Assembly: GCA_034667465.1 (NCBI GenBank)
Contig: JAXDJV010000004.1
Location: forward strand, 158,941-222,940
Source: JAOBAU01 sp034667465
GTDB taxonomy: Bacteria > Acidobacteriota > Thermoanaerobaculia > Gp7-AA8
Length of the DNA: 64,000 nt
Reading direction: 5' to 3'
A model generated the notes under the pieces. It saw only the letters and a program-made list of their open reading frames with translations, did not search any database and was not told where the DNA came from. The position numbers and the translations under genes were made by a program. This document shows positions 7,859-16,379 of this stretch, in pieces; position 1 is the first letter of the stretch, and every line of letters starts with the position of its first letter.

Positions 7859-10042
7859 TCAGAAGGTCAGACGATAGGACAGCGTGAAGTCGCGGCCCGG
7901 CATCGGCACCGCGTCTTTGATCGGATTGACGTGGTTGTATGCGAGCTCATCTGTCAGGTTGTTGCCGCGCAGCATCAGATCGTGCACGACCTTTCCGGTG
8001 AAGAGGCGATACCCGAGCGCCGCGTTCACGAGCGTGTACCCCGGCGTGGTCGTCTCGAAATCGGCGACGTGATTCTGCGCATTTGCGCGGCGCACTTCCG
8101 CCAGCGCGAAAATCGCCGCTCCCTGATAGCGCAGACCGACGCCGTAGCGAACCGGCGGGATGAACGGCAGCGAGCCGCCGCCGTTCGCGAGCGTGGCGCG
8201 AACGTAATCGCCGGTGAACTCGAGCGCGAGGTGATTCGGATCGCTGTGCAGCAGCGCGAAGTCGACGTGTGCTTCCGCGCCGCGGAAGTTCGCGTTGCGC
8301 TGCTGGAACTCAAACACGCGGAAGCCGTCTTCTTCCGCGCCGGTGGCCTGCTGAAAGATGTAGCCATCGAAGCGTTGCTGGAAAAAGCTCAGCTCACCGG
8401 TGACGACGCCGGTCCGTTTGCGCAACGAAAGGTCGAGGCCGTTGCCGCTCTCCTTGCGCAGATTCGGATTGCCGACTTCGAACTGGAACGTCGCTTCGTG
8501 CGCGCCGTCGAAGTAGAGCTCCTCCGCGACCGGCAGCCGCGACGAATGCGACATCGACAGCGACGCCGTGTAGTCGGCGTTCGGCACGTAGACAACGCCG
8601 GCCGATCCCGATAGTCCGTTGAACGAACGATCGGGGAGCTCGTCCGACGTGACGGTCACGTCCTGATGTTCGTAACGTCCGCCGAACTGCAGCCGCCACG
8701 CGCCGCGGCCTGCTTCCTCAAAGATGAACGCCGAGCGGCTCTTCGTCACGGTCGGCGGCAGCAGCGACTCTTCGCCTTCGACTTTGAAGTCGCGAGTGGA
8801 GTACTGCACGCCGAACGCGCCATGCAGCGGCCCGAGGTCGCGATGAGAAGCCTCGACACGCCCCTCGGTCGAGCGATTGAGGAACTCGATCGCCGGAGTG
8901 CCGCCGGCGATCTCGAAATGCCGATAGTCGGTGTTTCCAATCCGCACGCGGATGCGCGACAGCGGTCCGCTGTCGAACGCCGTTTCGCCTTTCAGGTCCC
9001 ACCGGCGCTGGCGCATGTCGATGCGAACGGTCTCTTCCGGCTTGACGCCTGGTCCGGCGTCGGAGACGCCGTAGTTCGTATCGAGACCGCCGTAGGAAAT
9101 GCCGAGGAAGCCGTGATCTCCGACGAAGGAAGCGCCGAGCGATCCGCTGGTCGTGTCGATGTCGCTGTTGAACAGCTTTCCGATCGGCGTCTCGTAATCG
9201 CCGGTCGTCCGCTTGCTGAAGTTGCCCTGCCATGCAAACGCGCCGCTGCCTCCGGTCAATGACAGATGACCACCTTTCTCGCCAGCGTTCGACGTCGTCC
9301 GCAACTCGGCTGCGCCGGAAAGCGCCTGCGTGATGCGCGTCATCGGCACGCGGTCATCGATGATGTTCACGACGCCGCCGACCGCGTTGCTGCCATAGAG
9401 CAGCGTCGCCGGTCCGCGCACGATCTCGATGCTCTCGGCGTTGGCCGGATCGACGGTGACGTTGTGGTCCTGGCTGACGTTCGACGCGTCGCCGACGCCG
9501 ACTCCGTCTTCGAGCACGCGAATGCGATCGCCGCCGAAACCGCGAATGACCGGCCGGCTCGCTCCCGGCACGAAGCCGGTGCTTGCAACGCCCGGTTCCT
9601 GCGCGAGCGTTTCACCGAGCGTCGGCTGCTGCCGCGACTGCAGTTCCTGGCCGTTGAGACTCGAGATCGGCTGTGCGACCTCCGAGGCCGCGCGCGGATC
9701 GATGCTGCCGCTGACGACGATCTCTTCGTGATGGACGGAGAGATCGAGCGCGAGGTTCATCGTCGTCGCGCCGTTGACGAGCACGTCAGTCGTGCCGGTG
9801 CCGAAGCGGGGACTGTTCGCCTGGAGCAGGTGATGTCCGGACGGAACGTTGTTGAACGTGTACTTACCGTTGGCGTCGGCGGTCGTCGTGCGATGCAGAT
9901 CGACGAGCTCGACGACGACGGATGGAGCGGGAGTGTTGGTTGATGAGGTGACGATGCCGGTGATGGTTCCGGTCGACTGACCGAATGCAATGACCGCGTG
10001 AAAAAACAGCAGCGCAGCAACGAGCGCGCGAACGCTTCGCAT
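7859..10042 (-). CDS. TonB-dependent outer-membrane receptor (ZnuD-like, probable metal uptake)
   Basis: A 727-residue protein with a signal peptide (MRSVRALVAALLFFHAVIAFGQ), an N-terminal carboxypeptidase-regulatory-like domain (residues 23-105), a candidate TonB box (EEIVVSG), a plug domain around 120-235 (RPVIRGFGGDRIRVLEDGVG, ESIEIVRGPATLLYGSNAVGG) and a beta-barrel ending in the typical aromatic terminus (DFTLSYRLTF). The plug phrases GFVPGASRPVIRG and GDASNVSQDH resemble zinc receptors of the ZnuD type, so a metal or metal complex is the likely ligand. GAGGAGG lies 8 bases before the start. It is preceded by a His/Cys-rich small protein and a LytSR pair and followed by the B2-like protease. 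A lasso-type peptide cannot be ruled out as ligand. Confidence 0.9.
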   Translation of the reverse strand: MRSVRALVAALLFFHAVIAFGQSTGTITGIVTSSTNTPAPSVVVELVDLHRTTTADANGKYTFNNVPSGHHLLQANSPRFGTGTTDVLVNGATTMNLALDLSVHHEEIVVSGSIDPRAASEVAQPISSLNGQELQSRQQPTLGETLAQEPGVASTGFVPGASRPVIRGFGGDRIRVLEDGVGVGDASNVSQDHNVTVDPANAESIEIVRGPATLLYGSNAVGGVVNIIDDRVPMTRITQALSGAAELRTTSNAGEKGGHLSLTGGSGAFAWQGNFSKRTTGDYETPIGKLFNSDIDTTSGSLGASFVGDHGFLGISYGGLDTNYGVSDAGPGVKPEETVRIDMRQRRWDLKGETAFDSGPLSRIRVRIGNTDYRHFEIAGGTPAIEFLNRSTEGRVEASHRDLGPLHGAFGVQYSTRDFKVEGEESLLPPTVTKSRSAFIFEEAGRGAWRLQFGGRYEHQDVTVTSDELPDRSFNGLSGSAGVVYVPNADYTASLSMSHSSRLPVAEELYFDGAHEATFQFEVGNPNLRKESGNGLDLSLRKRTGVVTGELSFFQQRFDGYIFQQATGAEEDGFRVFEFQQRNANFRGAEAHVDFALLHSDPNHLALEFTGDYVRATLANGGGSLPFIPPVRYGVGLRYQGAAIFALAEVRRANAQNHVADFETTTPGYTLVNAALGYRLFTGKVVHDLMLRGNNLTDELAYNHVNPIKDAVPMPGRDFTLSYRLTF

Positions 10043-10090
10043 AGAAAAATCCTCCTCGAGATTCCGGTGAACGGGAGCGCGGGAAACGCG

Positions 10091-10444
10091 TTAGCGAGGA
10101 GGGCCGCGTGAAGTAGTGACGGCGACGCGCGCGCTGACCGGAGCGGCTGTGATCGCGACGACGACGGCGACGACGAAGAGTCGCGCGTACGGTGCGGTGA
10201 CGAGGTCGAGCGTACCTGCCGAATGCTGACGAAGACACGCCGCGCATGGATGCGGCTGCGTTGCTCGAGCGGCATGGAAGTGCGCGAGATTCGGCGTGCT
10301 GCACGTGCCGATCCGTTCGAGTGGCGGCTCTTTGAAAAGATCGTCGATCAGTCCGTCGTGCTGGTGAGGCGCGACCGAGAAGATCGTGACGAGCAGCGCA
10401 AGCGCAATGAGCGCCGCACGGCGAACGAAGAAGGTCTGCTTCAC
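10091..10444 (-). CDS. Small His/Cys-rich membrane or periplasmic protein
   Basis: A 117-residue protein starting at a GTG that overlaps the stop of the LytTR regulator (GTGA). A hydrophobic N-terminal segment (ALIALALLVTIFSVA) is followed by candidate metal ligands: PHQHDG, LAHFHAA and PHPCAACLRQHSAG. A second hydrophobic stretch (LFVVAVVVAITAAPVSA) lies near the C-terminus. Small proteins with this layout often sit beside TonB metal receptors and resemble the DUF2946 group. I infer metal binding or sensing in the envelope; the family assignment is uncertain. Confidence 0.68.
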   Translation of the reverse strand: MKQTFFVRRAALIALALLVTIFSVAPHQHDGLIDDLFKEPPLERIGTCSTPNLAHFHAARATQPHPCAACLRQHSAGTLDLVTAPYARLFVVAVVVAITAAPVSARVAVTTSRGPPR

Positions 10445-11217
10445 AGTCGCAGCAGCCTCTCTCGCACGATTCGCGAATGCATCCGGCTCGACTGCAGCTG
10501 CTGGCCGCTTTTCAGCGTGAGCAAATAGGTTCCGCCTGGCATCGGACTGACTCGCGCGATCATCGATACATTCACGATCGCGCCGCGTGAAAGACGAATG
10601 AAAAGGTCTCCGTCGAGACGCGCTTCGAGATCCTTCAGCCTGTAGGTGATCGTATGTTTTTCGCCGCGCGTCGTCGTCAGGTGCAACAACTCACCGTCAG
10701 CAACGGCAGTGGCCAGCTCTTCGACCGGCACGAGGATGATGTCGCTGTTGCGCCGCGCCGGGATCCGCCGCAGCGGCGGCGCAGCCGCTTCGTATTGTGC
10801 GACCGCCGCGCGTACACCGTCGCCGGATGCTTCTCGCAGATCGGCCCGATCGAGCCGTTCTGCCGCGCGCCGAATCGTTTCGCGCAACCGTGCCGTGTCG
10901 ACCGGCTTCAGCAGATAGTCGACCGCGTTCATGTCGAACGCGCGCACCGCGTATTCGTCGTGCGCGGTAACGAACGCGATCATCGGCAGGACGTTGCGCC
11001 TGAGCAGACGAACGACCGTCAGTCCGTCGATCTCCGGCATCTGCAGATCGAGCAGCGCAAGATCGGGACGCTCGCGCTCGATCAGCTCGACCGCTTCCGC
11101 GCCGCCGGCCGCTTCACCGACGAACGCGACGTCGTCGAAGGTTCGCAGCATCGACCGAAGCAGCGAGCGCGCGGGACGTTCGTCGTCAGCGATGACGACG
11201 CGCAGCTTTTCCTTCAT
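10441..11217 (-). CDS. LytTR-family response regulator
   Basis: A 258-residue protein with an N-terminal receiver domain (VVIADDERPAR; phospho-acceptor Asp57 in LLDLQMPEIDG; conserved Lys in YLLKPVD) and a C-terminal LytTR DNA-binding domain (about 150-258, with KDLEARLDGDLFIRLSRGAI). It is the cognate partner of the LytS-type kinase whose stop overlaps its ATG (ATGA). As the pair sits directly upstream of a TonB receptor and small His/Cys-rich protein in the same run, it probably controls that run, though no binding site is identified. Confidence 0.93.
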   Translation of the reverse strand: MKEKLRVVIADDERPARSLLRSMLRTFDDVAFVGEAAGGAEAVELIERERPDLALLDLQMPEIDGLTVVRLLRRNVLPMIAFVTAHDEYAVRAFDMNAVDYLLKPVDTARLRETIRRAAERLDRADLREASGDGVRAAVAQYEAAAPPLRRIPARRNSDIILVPVEELATAVADGELLHLTTTRGEKHTITYRLKDLEARLDGDLFIRLSRGAIVNVSMIARVSPMPGGTYLLTLKSGQQLQSSRMHSRIVRERLLRL

Positions 11218-13088
11218 GCGCCACCAGCCGCGCTTCGCGCCGTGAGTCCGGCTGCCGGAAGGACGATCACCGCAAACGTGTCGGACGACGTCGGCGTGAG
11301 CGTCAGTCCGGCCATCGTGTCGTAGTGATGCCGCAGTCGTGCATCGAGGTTCGACAGCCCGACGCCGTGCCGTCTTCCATCAGCGATCTCTTTCTCCGTC
11401 GTCAAACATCCGGTGTTGCGCACCGTGACGACGACGTTTGCGCCGTCCGCGCGTGCCTCGATGACGACGTCTCCTCCGGTGCGGCTTCGTGCGATGCCGT
11501 GCTTGATCGCGTTCTCGACGAGTGGCTGAATCAGCAGCGGCGGGATGCGCATCGCACGCAATGCGGGCGGCAGATCGATCTGCACGTTCAACCGTTCCTC
11601 GAATCGCGCCTGCTCGATCTCGAGGTACGCCGTGACGAGCTCGATCTCTTCGCCGAGCGTCACCGCCGCACCGCCTGTTCGCAACACGCCGCGCAGCAGC
11701 GACGTCAATTTCATCAGCGTGATCTCCGCCTGCGGCGGCGAGGTTTGAATCAGGTAACCGATCGTGTTGAGCGCGTTGAAGAGGAAGTGCGGATTGACCT
11801 GGGCTCGCAGCGCACGCAGCTCCGCCTCGGTGGCCAGCTTGCTCATCTCCTGCTCGTGTAAGCCGCGATCGTAGCGTTCGCGCGCGAGCCGCAGCGCGTC
11901 GATGCGGCGCCCTGCGAGCAGCGACACGTCGTTGATCATCGTCACGTCGTCCGACAGCAACCGCCGTCCGCCGGCCAGCCCGGCGATGCGCAGTGCATAG
12001 CGAGGCTCTTCCGTCGTCGGGACTTCGACGACCGCTTCCGCTTCGCCGGCGTCGCTCGTCTGTTCGCTCCACGTCAGTTCGTTCGCGGCAAGCGGAGCGC
12101 GCAGCAATTCGGTGACGACGTCGAGCACGTCCGCCGGCTCTTCGAGCGCGCTGATGCGTGCGGCGATGTCGTCGCGCAGCGCGGCATAGTTGACGCGGTG
12201 CAGCATGACGGTGTCGACGAACCATGTTGAGGCTCGCCGGATGCCGGAGTAGCTGAGCGCGGTGACCACGAGGAGGATGACCGATCCCGCGATTGCGACC
12301 GGATCGTTGCGGAAGTCGTGGCGGGCGAGGAGAGGAACTTCGACGGCGACGTAGAGTCCCGACGCCAGCGACACCAGCACGAACAGCGCAACCGCCCGCT
12401 TCAGAAAGAGGTCGGCCAGCGCGAAGCGGAAGTCGTGATAGAGGATCGCGAAGATCAGCGGAATCGACGCGTGATGGCCGGCCAGCTCGACGTACCACGC
12501 GTCGTGCGGCGTCTCGCGGCTGAGGTGCAGCGCGGTGACGGCGAAGACCGCGAGCGCGATGATCGACCATGCGCGACCTCCGCCGGGGCGGCGTCTCGTC
12601 AGCAAAAGCAGCGGCAGGGTGAGCGCGACGTACGACCACGTCAGCGTTTGCAGTGCGCTCGTCGACGGTGCAACGCCGTGCGCCGCCGACCACAACATCA
12701 TCACCGCCGCGACACTGCTCGCCGCGTACGCGATTCTGATGATCGCGCTCGAGACGCGCGCGAATCTGCCGTCGCGCTGCGATCGAAGGACGGAGTGGAC
12801 GACGACGGCCGGCAGAAAACCGAGCGCGCTGTATGCGATTCCGATCAGCAGCGGATGCGGATCGCGCGCGGCGAAGTCGCGGATTCCGTAACCGGCGAGG
12901 CCGGCCACGTTCCAGATCAAACCGAGGACCGCGGTCGCCAGCGGCAGCCTGTCATCACCGGTGTCATCGACCTGTTTGCGCAGCGGCATGCGTCGCTGCA
13001 GCACGAGGGCGAACAGCATTCCGTACAGCGCCGCGCCTGCGACGAAGCCGAGGAGATGGATGACGGCGGCGACGTTGGTGGTCGGCAT
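11214..13088 (-). CDS. LytS-type sensor histidine kinase
   Basis: A 624-residue membrane kinase. I placed the start at the ATG at 13088 (MPTTNVAAVIHLLGF), which puts a hydrophobic helix at the N-terminus. A start at 13163 would overlap the preceding gene. There are seven to eight membrane spans in the first 310 residues, then a GAF-like linker region and a His_kinase domain with LRAQVNPHFLFNALNTI, where the His is the phosphorylation site. The ATPase domain carries LLIQPLVENAIKHG and GVGLSNLDARL. It is paired with the LytTR regulator by a 4-base overlap. The signal is unknown. Confidence 0.9.
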   Translation of the reverse strand: MPTTNVAAVIHLLGFVAGAALYGMLFALVLQRRMPLRKQVDDTGDDRLPLATAVLGLIWNVAGLAGYGIRDFAARDPHPLLIGIAYSALGFLPAVVVHSVLRSQRDGRFARVSSAIIRIAYAASSVAAVMMLWSAAHGVAPSTSALQTLTWSYVALTLPLLLLTRRRPGGGRAWSIIALAVFAVTALHLSRETPHDAWYVELAGHHASIPLIFAILYHDFRFALADLFLKRAVALFVLVSLASGLYVAVEVPLLARHDFRNDPVAIAGSVILLVVTALSYSGIRRASTWFVDTVMLHRVNYAALRDDIAARISALEEPADVLDVVTELLRAPLAANELTWSEQTSDAGEAEAVVEVPTTEEPRYALRIAGLAGGRRLLSDDVTMINDVSLLAGRRIDALRLARERYDRGLHEQEMSKLATEAELRALRAQVNPHFLFNALNTIGYLIQTSPPQAEITLMKLTSLLRGVLRTGGAAVTLGEEIELVTAYLEIEQARFEERLNVQIDLPPALRAMRIPPLLIQPLVENAIKHGIARSRTGGDVVIEARADGANVVVTVRNTGCLTTEKEIADGRRHGVGLSNLDARLRHHYDTMAGLTLTPTSSDTFAVIVLPAAGLTARSAAGGA

Positions 13089-13137
13089 GAGGAATGAGCT
13101 CGGAGCCACAATACGCCGTCGGCCTGACGGCGGACTG

Positions 13138-13371
13138 CTACTCTCCGTCGGTGTCCGCTCCATTGCGCTGGCGCAGCCACCGGCTGAGCGCGCGGCGGAG
13201 CAGCACCGCCTCTTCGATGGTGATGTTCGTGGAGATGGTCCGTTCTTCCGACATCGATGCGACGGTGATCTCGAGCCCGTCAGTCGGTTCGGTCGGTTCG
13301 ATGAAGACCGCGGACGGACCGGTGATCGCTTCGAAGATCGAGCGCGGAAAAAGCGACGGGCGGATCTTCAC
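13138..13371 (-). CDS. Small acidic hypothetical protein
   Basis: A 77-residue protein starting at a GTG that overlaps the PadR stop (GTGA). The sequence is soluble, with phrases FEAITGPSAVFIEP, GLEITVASMSEE and ITIEEAVLLRRALSRWL, and shows no signal peptide or membrane span. I do not recognise it. Its position between a PadR-like regulator and a LytS kinase, in the same transcription run, suggests a regulatory accessory role. Confidence 0.62.
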   Translation of the reverse strand: MKIRPSLFPRSIFEAITGPSAVFIEPTEPTDGLEITVASMSEERTISTNITIEEAVLLRRALSRWLRQRNGADTDGE

Positions 13372-13706
13372 TGCCGCGCCTCGGTACACTCTTCGAAACC
13401 GCGCCAGATCTCGTCGAGCTCTGTCCTCGCCATCTGCAACGCACGCAGTCCTTCCGCGGTGATCGAGTAGTAACGGCGCGGCGGTCCGGAGTAGCCGGCG
13501 AGCGGCGGATCCTGCCGCGACGTGATGAGGCGTTTGCGCAGCAGCCGTTGTAGCGTGCTGTGCATCGCGCCGGAATGAATGTGCCGTCCGACGCGCTCCC
13601 GGATCGCGGCGAGCGCCTCGCCGCCCGGAACTTCGGCGCCGATGCACGCAAGCGTGATGAGCACCGCCTGCTCGAACATTCCTGAGATCTCGCCACGCGT
13701 CGCCAT
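13368..13706 (-). CDS. PadR-family transcriptional regulator
   Basis: A 112-residue winged-helix protein. The start is the ATG at 13706 (MATRGEISGMFEQAV); upstream in-frame sequence has no protein character. The fold is indicated by LITLACIGAEVPGGEALAAIRERVG, then HSGAMHSTLQRLLRKRLI and PPRRYYSITAEGLRAL, the typical PadR recognition helix and wing. It is the first gene of the PadR, LytSR, TonB receptor, B2 run and may autoregulate the operon. Confidence 0.85.
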   Translation of the reverse strand: MATRGEISGMFEQAVLITLACIGAEVPGGEALAAIRERVGRHIHSGAMHSTLQRLLRKRLITSRQDPPLAGYSGPPRRYYSITAEGLRALQMARTELDEIWRGFEECTEARQ

Positions 13707-14011
13707 CGTTCGCGGCGCAGTACAGCCGATGTCGGATCGCCGTGCGACTTCTTTCCAATGAGCGGCACCGCGGAACGCATGAACGGGGAGCTGGCAGCGA
13801 TGAATGGCGAGGTCAGGTCTCCGCGCGAAATCGTGGCTCGATCTGCCGGCTTCGACCAATCACCGCGGGAAACAGAGCTGCCGCTGCTACGATCACCGCG
13901 CGCATCGAACATGAGAGACACGCCGCGAAGTTTTTCGTGGCGTACGTCCGCCGCGCCGTCCCCCGCGTACATCCATCACAGCGATCGAACGCTGCAACTA
14001 AAGGAGATCGT
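13707..14011 (+). other. Divergent intergenic region without a gene
   Basis: About 305 bases between the PadR gene (leftward) and the DUF4331 gene (rightward). Open frames here have poor codon use and no recognisable protein. It must hold both promoters, but I see no convincing -35/-10 pair. The only clear signal is the AAAGGAG ribosome site at 14000-14006 ahead of the DUF4331 start. Confidence 0.5.
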
Positions 14012-15547
14012 ATGAACTTCTCGCCCATGCGCCGGCTGGCCGGTGCGCTCTTCATCATCCTCGCCGTCGCGATTCCGCAGGCTCGCGCGTCGAGCCATCG
14101 CGAGGCGCTGTCGGTCCTCAACGAACCGTGCGCCGACAACACCGACACCTTCGCGTGGGTGTCGAACAGCACACACGACAAGCTCTACCTCGTCATGGAT
14201 TTCAATCCGCTGCACGAGCCGGGGCAGGGGAACCAGGGCTTCCGCGCGTGCAACGGTTATCGCTACGAGTTCCACATCGGCAAAGGAACGAGCCTCAAAG
14301 ACGAGGCGGTCTATCGCGTCGAGTTTAAGAACAAACTAACGCCCGAAGCCGCGCCGACCGCGGCCGATGCGCTCGGCGGCGGCAACGAACTGCTGTGGCA
14401 GCTCACCGGCGGCACCGAGACGATGACGGTCACGCGACTCTTCGCGCCCGGCAGTCCGAATCCGATCGTGCTCGGCGAGAACCTGAGAGTCCTCCCGAAC
14501 AATCACGGTCCGCAGACCGATCGCCTTGTTTACGGTCTCGGGCCATTCAAAGGCTACGACTCGGGCGAGTCGGCGAGCCGCGAGCAGGGACTCTACGATC
14601 AGACGTTCGTCGACACGTTCATTCAGACGCTCACCGGCGGTGCGCGCATCATCGCCGGAGAGTTCGACGATCCCTATCAGCTCGACGAGAAGGGCATCTT
14701 CGATCTCGTCAACCTCGGCCGCACGGATCTTGGCGGCATTCAGGGCGCGCGCAACACTCCGGTCGAAGACGTCTTCGCCGGTTTCAACGTCTTCTCGATC
14801 GCGCTCGAAATTCCGACCGCCGATCTCTTCCCGAACGGCATCCCGCACAACGGCACGGCCAACACGACCTCGACGGATGCGCTGCTGCGCGTCTGGACGA
14901 GCATCAGCCGCCAGGGGACGCAGACCGTCGACGCGACGAACATCATCACCGGCGTTCGCGGCTCCGGAAACTACGAGATCGTCGGCCGCAACGCGCTGCC
15001 GCTCTTCAACGCGGGACTCGTCGGCACGCAGCGCCAGACGCTTTATCTGCACACCGATCCGATGAAAGACGTCTCGCGTTTCGGCGCCGACATTCTCTTC
15101 CCGGTGCTGGTGCGCGATGCCGAAGCGCTCGGCATCTACAAAGCGCTCGGCGTTCCTGCGAGTGCCGTGACGACGCTCAAAGGTCCGCGGCTCGACATCA
15201 TCAACGCCATCAATCTCGGCCGTCCGATTCCGGTCGCTGATGGCTCGACCGGCGACGTGATCACGATCGACGCTTCGATTGATTCGCAGTTCCCGAATGG
15301 CCGTCGCCTCGGCGGCGGCAGCGCACCGAACAAACATCAGGTCAACGTCAACTCGGTGCTCATCAGTCTCATCGTCGCCGGCGACCCGGGCGCGAATCTC
15401 GCGAAGGGTGTGGAGACCAACGACAAAGACTTCCTGCCGCGCTTTCCGTTCCTCGCGCCGGCGCATCAGGGATTGCTGCAGGGACATGGCGGCACGAACG
15501 CAGTGTCGCTGCCGACGCCACCGAATCCGGCTTCGCCGCAGCCGTGA
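14012..15547 (+). CDS. DUF4331 family secreted protein
   Basis: A 511-residue protein. The ATG at 14012 follows AAAGGAG by 5 bases and gives a signal peptide (RLAGALFIILAVAIPQARA). The mature N-terminus SSHREAL, then EPCADNTDTFAWV, LYLVMDFNPLHEPGQG and YRYEFHIG are characteristic of DUF4331 proteins. Later segments GARIIAGEFDDPYQLDEKGI and VFAGFNVFSIALEIPTADLF fit the same family. The function is unknown; members are exported and often lie near redox or metal genes. It is followed 20 bases later by another secreted protein and is probably co-transcribed with it. Confidence 0.88.
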   Translation: MNFSPMRRLAGALFIILAVAIPQARASSHREALSVLNEPCADNTDTFAWVSNSTHDKLYLVMDFNPLHEPGQGNQGFRACNGYRYEFHIGKGTSLKDEAVYRVEFKNKLTPEAAPTAADALGGGNELLWQLTGGTETMTVTRLFAPGSPNPIVLGENLRVLPNNHGPQTDRLVYGLGPFKGYDSGESASREQGLYDQTFVDTFIQTLTGGARIIAGEFDDPYQLDEKGIFDLVNLGRTDLGGIQGARNTPVEDVFAGFNVFSIALEIPTADLFPNGIPHNGTANTTSTDALLRVWTSISRQGTQTVDATNIITGVRGSGNYEIVGRNALPLFNAGLVGTQRQTLYLHTDPMKDVSRFGADILFPVLVRDAEALGIYKALGVPASAVTTLKGPRLDIINAINLGRPIPVADGSTGDVITIDASIDSQFPNGRRLGGGSAPNKHQVNVNSVLISLIVAGDPGANLAKGVETNDKDFLPRFPFLAPAHQGLLQGHGGTNAVSLPTPPNPASPQP

Positions 15548-15567
15548 CAGGGAGAGGAGATACGACC

Positions 15568-16335
15568 ATGAAACGACGCATTGCACTCATTGCTCTCACA
15601 CTCGCCGCGCTCATCCCGGCCGCCGCGTTCGCGCAGCACGGACGCATAAAGAGCCAGGGATTCGCTTCCGATTTTCAGACCGTTCCGGTGATGGGCAACA
15701 CGCCCGGTCTCGCCGGCGCGAACTTTCAAACGTACGTGACGATTCTCAATCCGACGGCGAACGCGTTCGCGGTTGAAGTGACGCTGTTCGACAACGCCGG
15801 CACGAAGCGCACCGCGACGATCAATCTCGCCGCGGGCGAATTGAAGACGTATCAGAATTTCCTCGACGCCGTGTTCGGTCTCGTTGGCGGCGGCGCGGTG
15901 CAGTTCCGCAGCCCGGAGTCGGCCGGCGGCTCGCACGACAATCGCTTCATCGTCAACGCGGAGATCTGGACGGCCGGCGCCAGCCGTTACGGCACGAGCC
16001 TTCCGACTCTCGAGTTTGCAGGAACGAGCTCGCGCTCGTTCAGCCCGGGCATCAGCGTCGGCAACGGCTCACGCGCGAACGTCGGCTGCTTCAATCAGTC
16101 GGACGCTGCGAACGCGATCAAGGCGACGATCTACGACGCGTCCGGCAAGGTCGTCGTCGGCACCGTCAATCTGAACCTGCCGGCGAATGCGTGGGGACAG
16201 GCCGGCATTCCGTCGATCGTCAGCAATGGTTACGTGCAGTTCGATCCGTCGGACTCCGCGGTCTGCTACGCGGTCGTCGTCGACAACACGACGAACGACG
16301 GCAACTTCGTCCCCGCGACTGAGTACCGTCCGTGA
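15568..16335 (+). CDS. Secreted protein of unknown function
   Basis: A 255-residue protein with a signal peptide (MKRRIALIALTLAALIPAAAFA). A purine-rich ribosome site (GGGAGAGGAG) precedes the ATG at 15568. The mature protein looks beta-rich: FQTYVTILNPTANAFAVEVTLFD, AAGELKTYQNFLDAVFG, AVQFRSPE, RSFSPGISVGNGSRANVG. This kind of sequence occurs in exported beta-sandwich proteins of Acidobacteria. I cannot assign a function. A strong terminator follows 5 bases after the stop. Confidence 0.75.
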   Translation: MKRRIALIALTLAALIPAAAFAQHGRIKSQGFASDFQTVPVMGNTPGLAGANFQTYVTILNPTANAFAVEVTLFDNAGTKRTATINLAAGELKTYQNFLDAVFGLVGGGAVQFRSPESAGGSHDNRFIVNAEIWTAGASRYGTSLPTLEFAGTSSRSFSPGISVGNGSRANVGCFNQSDAANAIKATIYDASGKVVVGTVNLNLPANAWGQAGIPSIVSNGYVQFDPSDSAVCYAVVVDNTTNDGNFVPATEYRP

Positions 16336-16340
16336 TGCTC

Positions 16341-16379
16341 CGCGGCCGCCGGCGCGCAGCACGCCGGCGGCCGCGTTTT
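16341..16379 (+). terminator. Strong intrinsic terminator between convergent genes
   Basis: A perfect 14-bp GC-only stem (CGCGGCCGCCGGCG at 16341-16354 with its complement at 16362-16375), a 7-base loop, then TTTT. It terminates the DUF4331 and secreted-protein unit. The stop of the convergent HupE-like gene overlaps the T-run, so the hairpin may also serve leftward transcription. Confidence 0.85.
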
